Of a DNA stretch of 64,000 nt, positions 36,831 to 45,264 are shown piece after piece. Numbering within the stretch: the first letter of the stretch is position 1; every line of letters starts with the position of its first letter. The stretch spans positions 22,467 to 86,466 of the forward strand of contig NZ_AUGD01000022.1 in assembly GCF_000426845.1 (NCBI RefSeq). The letters run 5' to 3'. The DNA is from Bradyrhizobium sp. in8p8 (GTDB taxonomy: Bacteria > Pseudomonadota > Alphaproteobacteria > Rhizobiales > Xanthobacteraceae). The position numbers were made by a program, and so were the translations under genes. The notes beneath the pieces were generated by a model, which saw nothing but the letters and a program-made list of their open reading frames with translations, was not told the origin of the DNA and made no database searches.

Positions 36831-37694
36831 CTATTTGGTAAACTCACGTGATCGCGAGGCGCGCCACAAGGTCCAGAGGGTGCGCAACCGGGACGGCGGC
36901 TGCAGCGTAAACGGATTGCGCCCAGGATGCGACAGGCGCTTTAGATCGGCCCGCACCTGGCTCAGCGGCAGGAACGCCGGCCGCACGGACGGCGCCACCT
37001 GCGTCAGCAGCGAGGAAGCCGTGGTCACGTGCTGCCGGGCTTCTCCCGAGAGCTGCGTGAGCACCGCATGGAGTTGAGGCGTATCCTTGCCGGCGAACAC
37101 ATCCTCCATGCTGCAATTGTGCTTCTCCAAGAGCTGCTGCGGCAGGAACAATTGCCGGTGCGCGGCATCGCGCGGCAAATTGGCGATGACCTGCACGATG
37201 CCCTGCGCCAGTCCGGCATGACGGGCGAGATGCTCGACCACTTCCGACGGCGGTGCCAAAACCCGCGCCGCCAGACCGAACAGCGCCGACGAGGTCGCGG
37301 CCAGATAGCCCTCCAGCGCAGCCATGGTCGGCATCGGATCGTTGTAGAGATCGAACTGATGCTCGTCGGCAAGCAGCGACAGCGGCTCGACGGGCAGGTC
37401 GAAATCGTGGATTGCGTGGAGCAGCTCGGCTGCGACGGGATTGCCCTCGGCGCTGCCATGGACATGGCCCGACAGCATGTCGGTCCACCATTGGAGGCGG
37501 ATCTCGCCGGGCAGGGGTTGGCTCACCTGGTCGCGAACGCGGACGATCTCGACGTTGAAGGCGTACAGCGCCAGCAGCGCGCGACGCTCGGCGGCCGGCG
37601 CGAACAAGGTCGCGGCATAGCGCGGAAAGTCATGGCTGCGCACGAGATCGGCGCAGAAGGCGGCGGAGTCGGCTGGCGGTGCCGGGCGGCTCAT
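36831..37694 (-). CDS. Squalene/phytoene-synthase-fold protein, NDUFAF6-like
   Basis: 287 residues from ATG 37694. The fold matches squalene/phytoene synthase, but the first Asp-rich motif is absent; instead AFNVEIVRVRDQVSQPLPGE and IRLQWWTDML follow the pattern of human NDUFAF6, a complex I assembly factor without synthase activity. The second region is NLPRDAAHRQLFLPQQLL. The start overlaps the upstream NDUFAF3-like gene by four bases. Together with the secDF genes this suggests a membrane respiratory-complex assembly role rather than isoprenoid synthesis. Confidence 0.8.
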   Translation of the reverse strand: MSRPAPPADSAAFCADLVRSHDFPRYAATLFAPAAERRALLALYAFNVEIVRVRDQVSQPLPGEIRLQWWTDMLSGHVHGSAEGNPVAAELLHAIHDFDLPVEPLSLLADEHQFDLYNDPMPTMAALEGYLAATSSALFGLAARVLAPPSEVVEHLARHAGLAQGIVQVIANLPRDAAHRQLFLPQQLLEKHNCSMEDVFAGKDTPQLHAVLTQLSGEARQHVTTASSLLTQVAPSVRPAFLPLSQVRADLKRLSHPGRNPFTLQPPSRLRTLWTLWRASRSREFTK

Positions 37695-38074
37695 GGCACG
37701 GCGATCAGCGCGGCGGCCACCCGCCGCCGTTCGCCGATCATGATGTTGTAGGTTCGCACGGCAGGCCCGGTTTGCATCGTGTCCAGCACCACCCTCGCCG
37801 CCTTGAGCGCGTGACGCAGTTCCGGCGGCGGCAGCCACAGCCCGGTTCCGGTGCCGACCAGGAGCGTGTCAATGCTGTTGGCGGCCGCGAAGACCCGATC
37901 CAGCGAGTAGCGGTCGATCTTTTCGGGGTCCGTCACATCCCAGGCCCAGATCGCGTCGGGCAGGCAGAGCAGCGAGCCCCGATGCGACATGCCGGCAAAA
38001 GCGAAACCGCCCTTGCCGTAGGCCTCGATGGGCGCCGAGCGCGGGAAATGCGGAGCGTTTGGATCGCCGGCCAT
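37691..38074 (-). CDS. Mth938-domain protein, NDUFAF3-like
   Basis: 127 residues. Mth938/NDUFAF3 features: IEAYGKGGFAFAGMSHRG, LLVGTGTGLWLPPPELR, then DTMQTGPAVRTYNIMIGERR and VAAALIAVP. In mitochondria NDUFAF3 helps assemble the Q-module of complex I, and its bacterial genes are often next to secDF. Its stop overlaps the next gene's ATG by four bases. It follows secF after 60 bp on the same strand. Confidence 0.88.
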   Translation of the reverse strand: MAGDPNAPHFPRSAPIEAYGKGGFAFAGMSHRGSLLCLPDAIWAWDVTDPEKIDRYSLDRVFAAANSIDTLLVGTGTGLWLPPPELRHALKAARVVLDTMQTGPAVRTYNIMIGERRRVAAALIAVP

Positions 38075-38134
38075 GAGCTTCGTCCGAATGGGCTTACTGC
38101 CCTCGCAAACTCCTGCGAGGGCGCGAGGTTCGGA

Positions 38135-39154
38135 TCATGCCTTGCTTTTCTTAGCCGGCGCAGCCGTGTCGGGAGCATCCTCGCGGTGCTCGCCGACGCC
38201 GAGATAGATCAGGATCGGGGCCGCGATGAAGATCGAGGTGTAGGTACCGACCAGCACCACGCCGAACATCATGACCGCAGTGAAGCTGTGGATGGCGTGA
38301 CCGCCGAACAACAGCAATGCGAGCAGCGCCAGCGTCACCGTGACGTGGGTGATGATCGAGCGCGACAGCGTCGAGTTGATGGACTCGTTGAGCAGCTGCG
38401 GCATCGGCATCTTCTTGTAGCGCCGCAGCATCTCACGGATGCGGTCGTAGATGACGACCGTGTCGTTGAGCGAATAGCCCAGGATGGTCAGCAGCGCGGC
38501 GATGCTGGTCAGGTCGAAATCGACCTGGCTGATCGACATGAAGCCGATCGTCAGCACGATGTCGTGCACGTTGGCGATCATGGCGCCCAGCGCGAACTGC
38601 CATTCGAAGCGGAACCAGAGATAGATCAGGATCCCGAGGATCGCGAGCATCAGGCCGAGCATGCCGAAGGCCAGCAATTCGCCGGAGACACGCGGGCCGA
38701 CCACCTCGACGCGGCGATATTCGACGGAATCGCCGAGCGCGGTGCGCACCTTCTGCACGGCCTCCTGCTGGGCGGCGTCGCCGCCCGGCTGCTCCGCGAC
38801 GCGGATCAAGACGTTCTCGGGTCCGCCGAACTGCTGCAACTGCACCTCGCCGAGACGCAAGGAATCCAGTGTCGTGCGCATCGCCGCGATATCGGCGGCG
38901 CCCGACTTGGCCTTGACCTCCAGCAGCGTTCCTCCGCGGAAGTCGATGCCGAAATTCAGCCCGTGGGTGAAGAACAACACGATCGCGAGGATCGACAGCG
39001 CCGCCGAGATCGGAAAGCTGATGCGACGGAATCGCGTGAAGTCGAAATGCGTATCGTCCGGGACGATGCGCAGGGACGGCAGCAGGCCGAGCGCCGAGAC
39101 CACGGTGAGAATGGCAATGAGGACGCCGAGCCCGATGAGAACGGTGTGAGTCAC
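38135..39154 (-). CDS. secF: Protein translocase subunit SecF
   Basis: 339 residues, RND-fold membrane protein that with SecD pulls translocating proteins using the proton gradient. Six transmembrane helices with FTHGLNFGIDFRGGTLLEVK (start of periplasmic domain), later LAILGILIYLWFRFEW and DTVVIYDRIREMLRR, which is diagnostic for SecD/F. Ten bases after secD. A KKSKA cytosolic tail ends the protein. Downstream are the NDUFAF3/6-like genes. Confidence 0.95.
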   Translation of the reverse strand: MTHTVLIGLGVLIAILTVVSALGLLPSLRIVPDDTHFDFTRFRRISFPISAALSILAIVLFFTHGLNFGIDFRGGTLLEVKAKSGAADIAAMRTTLDSLRLGEVQLQQFGGPENVLIRVAEQPGGDAAQQEAVQKVRTALGDSVEYRRVEVVGPRVSGELLAFGMLGLMLAILGILIYLWFRFEWQFALGAMIANVHDIVLTIGFMSISQVDFDLTSIAALLTILGYSLNDTVVIYDRIREMLRRYKKMPMPQLLNESINSTLSRSIITHVTVTLALLALLLFGGHAIHSFTAVMMFGVVLVGTYTSIFIAAPILIYLGVGEHREDAPDTAAPAKKSKA

Positions 39155-39164
39155 GATCAGGCTC

Positions 39165-40769
39165 CTAGATCGGCACGCTCTGCGGCCGCTTCCACCGCAC
39201 CCACCAGGCCACGATCAGCCGGGTCAGGGTGAAGGCGGTGAACACCGTGGTGATGATGCCGATGCCGAGCGTCACGGCAAAGCCGCGGACCGGTCCGGTG
39301 CCGATGTAGAACAGCACCGCGGCAGCGATGAAGGTGGTGATGTTGGAATCGAGGATGGTCGCGAGCGCCCGCTTGAAGCCGGCATCGATCGCCGAGATCG
39401 CGTTGCGGCCACCGCGCAATTCCTCGCGGATACGCTCGTAGATCAGCACGTTCGAGTCGACCGCAATGCCGACGGTGAGCACGATGCCGGCGATGCCGGG
39501 CAGCGTCAGCGTGGCATTGAGCAACGACAGCAGGCCGAAGATCATGGCGACGTTGATGGCCACCGCGATGTTGGCGAACACGCCGAAGAGCCGATAGGTC
39601 AGGAGCATGAAAATGATGACGAGGATCGAGCCGACGTAAGCCGCAAGCTCGCCCTTCTCGATGGAGTCCTGGCCCAGGCCCGGACCGACCGTGCGCTCCT
39701 CCACCACCGTCAGCGGTGCCGGCAGCGCGCCGGCGCGCAAGAGGATCGCGAGATCGTTGGCCGATTGCACGGTGAAATTGCCGGATATCTGGCCCTGGCC
39801 GCCGGTGATCGGTTCGCGGATCACGGGCGCCGAGATCACCTTGTTGTCGAGTACGATCGCGAAAGGCAGTCCGACATTCTCGGTCGTAGCCTGCGAGAAC
39901 TTGCGGGCGCCCGACGTGTTGAACTTGAAGCTGACGACCGGCTCACCCGTACGCTGATCGAAGCTCGCTTGAGCATCGGTCAGATCGCCGCCGGCGACCA
40001 ATACCTGCTTCTTGACTACGTACGGTGTCGGTGGTGGCGAGGCGCTCATCAAGAGCTCGGATTCCGGTGGCACCCTGCCCTGCTGCGCCTGATCCGGCGG
40101 CACGGAGGTGTCGACCATCCGGAATTCCATCTTCGCGGTCCTGCCCAGCAGCTCCTTTAGGCGCGTCGGGTCCTGAAGACCGGGCACCTGCACCAGGATG
40201 CGATCGTTGCCCTGGCGTTGGATCACCGGCTCGACGGTGCCGAGTTCGTTGACGCGGCGCTCGACGATCTGGATCGACTGCTCGATGGTCCTGCGCAGGC
40301 GATCAAGTGTCGCCGGCTGCGGAACGGTCAGGCGGATCACACCGCCGCCGGCATCGGTCACCTCGAGGTCGCGCTGACCGCTCGAGCCCATCAGTCCGCC
40401 GAGTGGCTGGGACAGCTCGCGCAGCTTGGCGAGCGCCGGCTGCACGTCGGTTTCCTTGGTGATGCGAACTTCGACAGCGTCGTTGCGCACAGTGACGCCG
40501 CCGGTGAAGCCGATCTTGGCATCGCGCAGCGTCCGGCGAACCTCGTCGCGGACCTGATCGAGCCGCTCCTTTTTCACATAGGCCGAGTCGACCTCAAGCA
40601 GCAGATAGGAGCCGCCCTGGAGGTCGAGGCCAAGCACGAGCCTGCGCTGCGCCCAGGCGGGCCAGGTCTTGACCTGCTCCTCGGGGAAGAAGTTGGGGAC
40701 CGCGCAGAGGCACACGATCAGCGCCGTCAGGATAACCCCCAGCGCCCTCCACCGCGTGAAATACAACAT
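39165..40769 (-). CDS. secD: Protein translocase subunit SecD
   Basis: 534 residues. Six transmembrane helices; first MLYFTRWRALGVILTALIV, then LVLGLDLQGGSYLLLEVD, the P1 region with VNELGTVEPVIQRQGNDRIL, and the RND core GIAGIVLTVGIAVDSNVLI, YERIREELRGG. Works with SecF and the Sec channel, using proton motive force. 47 bp after yajC, ten bases before secF. The P1 region is typical, with no truncation. Confidence 0.96.
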   Translation of the reverse strand: MLYFTRWRALGVILTALIVCLCAVPNFFPEEQVKTWPAWAQRRLVLGLDLQGGSYLLLEVDSAYVKKERLDQVRDEVRRTLRDAKIGFTGGVTVRNDAVEVRITKETDVQPALAKLRELSQPLGGLMGSSGQRDLEVTDAGGGVIRLTVPQPATLDRLRRTIEQSIQIVERRVNELGTVEPVIQRQGNDRILVQVPGLQDPTRLKELLGRTAKMEFRMVDTSVPPDQAQQGRVPPESELLMSASPPPTPYVVKKQVLVAGGDLTDAQASFDQRTGEPVVSFKFNTSGARKFSQATTENVGLPFAIVLDNKVISAPVIREPITGGQGQISGNFTVQSANDLAILLRAGALPAPLTVVEERTVGPGLGQDSIEKGELAAYVGSILVIIFMLLTYRLFGVFANIAVAINVAMIFGLLSLLNATLTLPGIAGIVLTVGIAVDSNVLIYERIREELRGGRNAISAIDAGFKRALATILDSNITTFIAAAVLFYIGTGPVRGFAVTLGIGIITTVFTAFTLTRLIVAWWVRWKRPQSVPI

Positions 40770-40816
40770 CGACTGGACCTGTCAGATCGGGAGACTTGAG
40801 ATGCTCGCGGAAGCGC

Positions 40817-41194
40817 TCACTTCGACGCGGCGTCGTCCTTGGCGGTTTCCTTCGCGCTGTCCTTCGACTCCTTGGCCGGCTCGCCCTTGGCGCGCACACC
40901 CGAGATCATCTGGCGCATCTGACGCACGCGCACGCCGTCGGAAATCTCGAACTCGATCTGGTCGTCATCGACGACCTTGGTGACCTTGCCGACGAGGCCG
41001 CCCGAAGTCACGACGGTGTCGCCGCGGCGGATGTTCTTCACGAGTTCGGCATGATCGCGGACCTTCTTCTGCTGCGGGCGCAGAATCAGGAAATACATGA
41101 TCACGAAGATCAGGGCGAACGGCAGCAGCGACATCAACATGCTGTTGGTGTCGCCGGCGGCCGCAGCCTGGGCATACGCAGGAGTAATCAGCAT
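40817..41194 (-). CDS. yajC: Preprotein translocase subunit YajC
   Basis: 125 residues, one transmembrane helix (LMSLLPFALIFVIMYFLILR), then RPQQKKVRDHAELVKNIRRG and a small SH3-like GDTVVTSGGLVGKVTKVVDD. Acidic/basic C-terminal tail rich in K, E and A (KGEPAKESKDSAKETAK). Part of the SecDF-YajC accessory complex of the inner membrane and first gene of the operon. Divergent from the DUF815 ATPase gene with a 182-bp spacer. Confidence 0.95.
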   Translation of the reverse strand: MLITPAYAQAAAAGDTNSMLMSLLPFALIFVIMYFLILRPQQKKVRDHAELVKNIRRGDTVVTSGGLVGKVTKVVDDDQIEFEISDGVRVRQMRQMISGVRAKGEPAKESKDSAKETAKDDAASK

Positions 41195-41376
41195 TCGGAC
41201 GATCCTCGTGAGAACGGGGGAAAGCCGGTCAGGCCCTCAACGGCGACCGGTTCGGTCAAATTCGCGCGGACTATAGCGGCCATTGCCCCAATTGCAACGC
41301 TGCCAGGCTGCCCTTTTGGGCCACCTTGCGGCGGACCGTCAGGCCCGATAAGGCTGCGTTCTCAGGAACTTCGGAC

Positions 41377-42366
41377 ATGCCCAAAAACCTTAGCAAAAGC
41401 CCGGCCGGCAAAGGCCCCCGCACCCCTGCCAGAAAGGCCGCCCGCGTCGCGGCAAAACGCCCCACGGCAGCCTCCAAAGCGATCAAGGCAGCCCCAGAGC
41501 TCGCGCAGGAACGCATCGTCCGCGCGCTGGAGACCATCGCGGCGCACCTCTCCGCCCAGGGCAAACCAGCCGTCGAGCGCGAGTCGTTCGAACGGACGGA
41601 TGCTTATGTCTGGCATCCCGACGGGCGGCTTGCGGCCGTGCCGCGGGTCAGCCGCGTCGAGCTGTTCCTGCTGAAGGGCGTCGACCGGATGCGCGACATC
41701 CTGATGGAGAACACCGAGCGCTTTGCCAACGGCCTGCCGGCCAACAATGCGCTGCTCTGGGGCGCTCGCGGCATGGGCAAGTCGTCGCTGGTAAAGGCGG
41801 CGCATGCCAGCATCAACGCGGAGCGCAAACAGGCCGACAGGCTGAAGCTGATCGAGATCCACCGCGAGGACATCGAGAGCCTGCCCGCGCTGATGGACCA
41901 ACTGCGCGCTTCGCCGTTCCGCTTCATCGTGTTCTGCGACGACCTGTCCTTCGACGGCAACGATGCCTCCTACAAGTCCCTCAAGGCTGTGCTCGAAGGC
42001 GGCATCGAAGGCCGGCCCGAGAACGTCATCCTCTATGCCACTTCGAACCGCCGCCATCTGCTGGCGCGCGAGATGATCGAGAACGAGCGGTCGACCGCGA
42101 TCAATCCCGGTGAAGCGGTCGAGGAGAAGGTCTCACTGTCGGATCGCTTCGGCCTGTGGCTCGGCTTTCATCGCTGCAGCCAGGACGAATATCTCGCCAT
42201 GGTGAGCGGCTATTGCAGCCATTTCGGCATCAAGATTGACGATGAAGCGCTGGAGCGCGAGGCGCTGGAATGGTCCACCACGCGCGGCTCGCGCTCGGGC
42301 CGCGTCGCCTGGCAGTTCGTGCAGGAACTGGCGGGCCGGCTTGGCGTGAAGCTGACGGCGAATTAG
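41377..42366 (+). CDS. DUF815 family AAA+ ATPase
   Basis: 329 residues from ATG 41377. A long basic Ala/Lys/Pro-rich N-terminus (KSPAGKGPRTPARKAARVAA) precedes the ATPase: Walker A LLWGARGMGKSSLVKAAH, Walker B RFIVFCDDLSFDG, sensor/Arg region VILYATSNRRHLL, then SLSDRFGLWLGFHRCSQDEY. DUF815 proteins resemble DnaA/clamp-loader ATPases of unknown role; conserved in alphaproteobacteria near sec or tat loci. Divergent from yajC. Confidence 0.88.
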   Translation: MPKNLSKSPAGKGPRTPARKAARVAAKRPTAASKAIKAAPELAQERIVRALETIAAHLSAQGKPAVERESFERTDAYVWHPDGRLAAVPRVSRVELFLLKGVDRMRDILMENTERFANGLPANNALLWGARGMGKSSLVKAAHASINAERKQADRLKLIEIHREDIESLPALMDQLRASPFRFIVFCDDLSFDGNDASYKSLKAVLEGGIEGRPENVILYATSNRRHLLAREMIENERSTAINPGEAVEEKVSLSDRFGLWLGFHRCSQDEYLAMVSGYCSHFGIKIDDEALEREALEWSTTRGSRSGRVAWQFVQELAGRLGVKLTAN

Positions 42367-42391
42367 CAGCCGCGATCGACCAACCTGCTAC

Positions 42392-42496
42392 TGTCGTTCC
42401 CCGCGAAAGCAGGGAATCCAGTACGCTGCGGCCTCTCGGCTCCATATTGACTGTCTCTGAAGCACAGGATCGTCCGCTTTGACGGACGATGACAGT
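42392..42496. repeat. Dispersed intergenic palindromic repeat (Bradyrhizobium type)
   Basis: GTCGTTCCCCGCGAAAGCAGGGAATCC at the left and ATCGTCC...GGACGAT at the right. This looks like a known repeat whose outer ends form hairpins. It lies between convergent DUF815 and NlpD-like genes. Confidence 0.65.
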
Positions 42497-42540
42497 TTGA
42501 ATGTCGCGCGGACATCGTCCGCTCTACAGACTGCGGCGCC

Positions 42541-43905
42541 TCACGCCCCGTTCAGGAATTGAAGCGGGTCAACCGGGCTCGATCCCTTGCGGATCTCGAA
42601 GTGGAGCTGCGGCGACGCCACTTCACCGGATTGACCCGACTTGGCAATGACCTGACCGCGCTTGATGGTATCGCCGCGCTTCACCAACAGCTCACTCGCA
42701 TGGGCATATGCGGTGACGTAGCCGTTGGAGTGCCGAACCAGGACCAGATTGCCGTAACCTTTCAGCTCGTTGCCGGAATAGGCGACGACGCCGTCTTCAG
42801 CCGCCTTGACCGGCGTCCCCTCGGGCACCGCGAGATTGATGCCGTCGTTGGATTTGCCATTGGTCTTGGCGCCGTAGCTCGTGACCACCTTGCCGCGGAC
42901 CGGCCAGCGGAAGGTCGGCAGCGCGCCGGTAGCTTCCGCCGCCTTCGCAGGCGTCTCGGCGGGCTTCTCTTCGACATTGGACGTCGCCTGAGCCAGACGC
43001 GCGCTCTGCACCGGCGCGACGGCGGCCATCTTGGTGGCAGGTGCGGGAGCGGCGGCGACGGGCTGAAGCGTTCCCGCAACAGGCGCAGCTGCGACCGGAG
43101 CCGCAGGCGCAGCGACGGCCGCGGTCTTGGCACCGGGCACGGTCAGCCTGGTGCCAAGCTTGAGTTTTGCCGATGGATCGATGCCGTTGGCGCGGGCGAG
43201 CTCAGCTGTCGAGATACGATTCTTGCGGGCAATGCTGGCGAGTGTGTCGCCCTGATTGACGAAATGGGTGCTCGACGGCGCAGCCACGGCCGCAACGGGC
43301 TTGGTAGCGGCTGCGGCGGTGACGGGAGCCGCGGCAGGCGCCGTCGCCGGATGCGGGATGATCAGCTGCTGGCCCGGCGACAGCGCGCGCGGCCCCTTGT
43401 AGCCATTGGCGGCAAGGATCGCCTGCGGGGTGACGCGGTAGCGCTTGGCGAGCACATCGAGCGTATCGCTGGTGCCGACGATGATCTTGGTTCCGCCGGC
43501 TGGCTGGGCCGCCGCAACCGAGCGCGGCGGCACGGTGGCCGTCGTTTCCAGATGCGGCTGCGCCGGAGGCGCATAGGAGCTGACCCCGCGCCCACCGCCA
43601 GAGACTCCCCCGCCCGACGAGACCGGATAGGATTGCGGCGCAGCTACGGCCGGCGCTGGCAAAGGCTGCGATTGATAATAGCCAGGCTGCGTCTGCGGCC
43701 GCGCATATTGCGGCAACTCACGCTGCGGCGGCGGGGCCTGCTGCACCGAGCCCGTGGATTCCGAGGCGAAGGGATTGGAGAAGTTCGACTGGGACAGCCG
43801 CGACGACATGTCGGCGCTGCATCCTGCAAAGCTGAAGGAGATCAGCGCCAGCACCGCGACCTGCGGCACGCGGCGCGAGTAAAGCAACTCGGCGACAGCG
43901 GACAT
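42541..43905 (-). CDS. nlpD: NlpD/DipM-like LysM-LytM lipoprotein, probable amidase activator
   Basis: 454 residues. Lipobox FAGC (Cys29), Pro/Gln-rich linker, two LysM domains (about 140-184 and 213-258), Ala-rich linker, and a C-terminal LytM domain (332-450). In LytM, the catalytic H-x-G-x-D is SNDGIN, so both the first His (N353) and Asp (N357) ligands are replaced by Asn; H402 and H435 remain. It is therefore likely an activator of septal amidases, as for NlpD/EnvC, not a hydrolase. It follows pcm on the same strand. Confidence 0.88.
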   Translation of the reverse strand: MSAVAELLYSRRVPQVAVLALISFSFAGCSADMSSRLSQSNFSNPFASESTGSVQQAPPPQRELPQYARPQTQPGYYQSQPLPAPAVAAPQSYPVSSGGGVSGGGRGVSSYAPPAQPHLETTATVPPRSVAAAQPAGGTKIIVGTSDTLDVLAKRYRVTPQAILAANGYKGPRALSPGQQLIIPHPATAPAAAPVTAAAATKPVAAVAAPSSTHFVNQGDTLASIARKNRISTAELARANGIDPSAKLKLGTRLTVPGAKTAAVAAPAAPVAAAPVAGTLQPVAAAPAPATKMAAVAPVQSARLAQATSNVEEKPAETPAKAAEATGALPTFRWPVRGKVVTSYGAKTNGKSNDGINLAVPEGTPVKAAEDGVVAYSGNELKGYGNLVLVRHSNGYVTAYAHASELLVKRGDTIKRGQVIAKSGQSGEVASPQLHFEIRKGSSPVDPLQFLNGA

Positions 43906-44014
43906 GGTTACTCACTCGTACGCAACAGAACTGGTGTTTTAAGTAAACACCCGCCGAGTAAATAACGGCTTAACCCTCCCAATAAGACGTTGGCAGCGCA
44001 GCCGATCCCGGATT

Positions 44015-44665
44015 CTACAGCTCACGCGCGACGCCAGGCAGCGCCGGCACGAAGCGGACCTCGACGAGTTCCTTGCGCTCGATCCCGGTGTCGGTGCGGG
44101 TCAGGCGGGTCAGCGTCTGTACGCCCTGATGCGGGCCGACGGGAGCAATCAGGATACCCCCGACCTCCAGCCGCTCGACCAGGTTCTCCGGGATCTGATC
44201 CATCGCGGCGGTGACGATGATGCGATCGAATGGACCAATGTTGGGAGGCAGATTGAGACCGTCGCCGAGCATCACCTCGACATTGTGACAATCGAGCTTT
44301 TCAAGCCGGGCGCGTGCCGTATCGGCGAGCTTGCGATAGCGCTCGACCGTCAGCACCTGGCCGGCGAGCCGCGACAGCACCGCAGCCTGGTAGCCGGAGC
44401 CGGTGCCGATCTCGAGCACCCGGTGCTGCTTCTGGAGCTGGAGCTGCTCGGTCATATAGGCGACGACGAAAGGCTGGCTGATGGTTTGCCCGCAGGCGAT
44501 CGGCAACGCGCTATCGCGATAGGCGCCGTCACGATCGGCTTCGTCGACGAAAAGCTCGCGGGGCACCTCCTCCATCGTCCGCAGCACGGCCTGATCGCTG
44601 ATGCCGCGACGCCTCAGCGTCAGCTGAAACATCATCTTTTCCGGCGGGTGGTGCTGGGACGTCAT
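44015..44665 (-). CDS. pcm: Protein-L-isoaspartate O-methyltransferase
   Basis: Repairs L-isoaspartyl residues in aged proteins using SAM. 216 residues. Motifs: YRDSALPIACGQTISQP (substrate), VLEIGTGSGYQAAVLSRLAG (SAM), VEVMLGDGLNLPP, DRIIVTAAMDQIP and GGILIAPVG. Clustering with surE (stationary survival) and nlpD is the classical arrangement. A response regulator gene on the opposite strand now separates it from surE by about 600 bp. Confidence 0.95.
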   Translation of the reverse strand: MTSQHHPPEKMMFQLTLRRRGISDQAVLRTMEEVPRELFVDEADRDGAYRDSALPIACGQTISQPFVVAYMTEQLQLQKQHRVLEIGTGSGYQAAVLSRLAGQVLTVERYRKLADTARARLEKLDCHNVEVMLGDGLNLPPNIGPFDRIIVTAAMDQIPENLVERLEVGGILIAPVGPHQGVQTLTRLTRTDTGIERKELVEVRFVPALPGVAREL

Positions 44666-44890
44666 TGCTGCTGCTCATCTCGTCTGGCGGAACGCCGCAC
44701 TGCGCCGCAAGACCCCGAGGCGAGAATCTTGTTCCGGCTCAGGAACTCATGCTAGCCTTTCGGCCCGGCATTTGACCACAATCGGGCCTTCAAGGCGCTA
44801 AGCCATTTGCGGGTTTGCCTTCGCCGAAACGCGCATTGCGTCACTTATCGTTATCTGCGAACGTTCGCGAGAATGGGCAAGGACTCACCT

Positions 44891-45262
44891 ATGACTGCGA
44901 CAGGGCTTTCGGGCCGCTCTGTTTTCCTCGTCGAGGACGAGGTCATGATCAGAATGATGGTCGCGGATATGCTGGAGGAGCTCGGCTACAAGGTTGCCGC
45001 TGAAGCGGGCGACATCGCCGAGGCCATGCGGCTGGCGCAGACCACTGATTTCGACCTGGCAATTCTGGACGTCAACGTCAACGGCAAGGTCATCTCGCCG
45101 GTGGCCGATGTCATCATGGCGAAGGGCTGCCCGTTCATCTTCGCCACCGGTTACGGCTCCTCCGGCCTGCCCGAACAGTACCGCGACCGGCCGGCGCTTC
45201 AGAAGCCGTTCCAGCTCGACGCGCTCGGCAAGACCATCGAAGCCGCGCTTCGCGGCGGCTAG
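44891..45262 (+). CDS. Single-domain response regulator
   Basis: 123 residues from ATG 44891 (44873 is possible). One REC domain: SVFLVEDEVMIRMMVADMLE (acid pocket), phospho-Asp in FDLAILDVNVNG, then CPFIFATGYGSSGLP (T/S switch) and LQKPFQLDAL (conserved Lys-Pro). No output domain, so it likely works as a phosphorelay or CheY-like intermediate, probably for an HWE-type kinase. Located on the plus strand between pcm and surE, splitting the operon. Confidence 0.9.
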   Translation: MTATGLSGRSVFLVEDEVMIRMMVADMLEELGYKVAAEAGDIAEAMRLAQTTDFDLAILDVNVNGKVISPVADVIMAKGCPFIFATGYGSSGLPEQYRDRPALQKPFQLDALGKTIEAALRGG

Positions 45263-45264
45263 GC

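Noticed and set aside
36831..37694. Hopanoid or carotenoid squalene/phytoene synthase
   Set aside because: The first catalytic Asp motif is missing and the neighbours are secDF and an NDUFAF3-like gene rather than hpn or crt genes.
37679..39232. 517-residue plus-strand open frame opposite secF
   Set aside because: Shadow frame with long Asp/His/Arg-rich runs; no ribosome site or domain.
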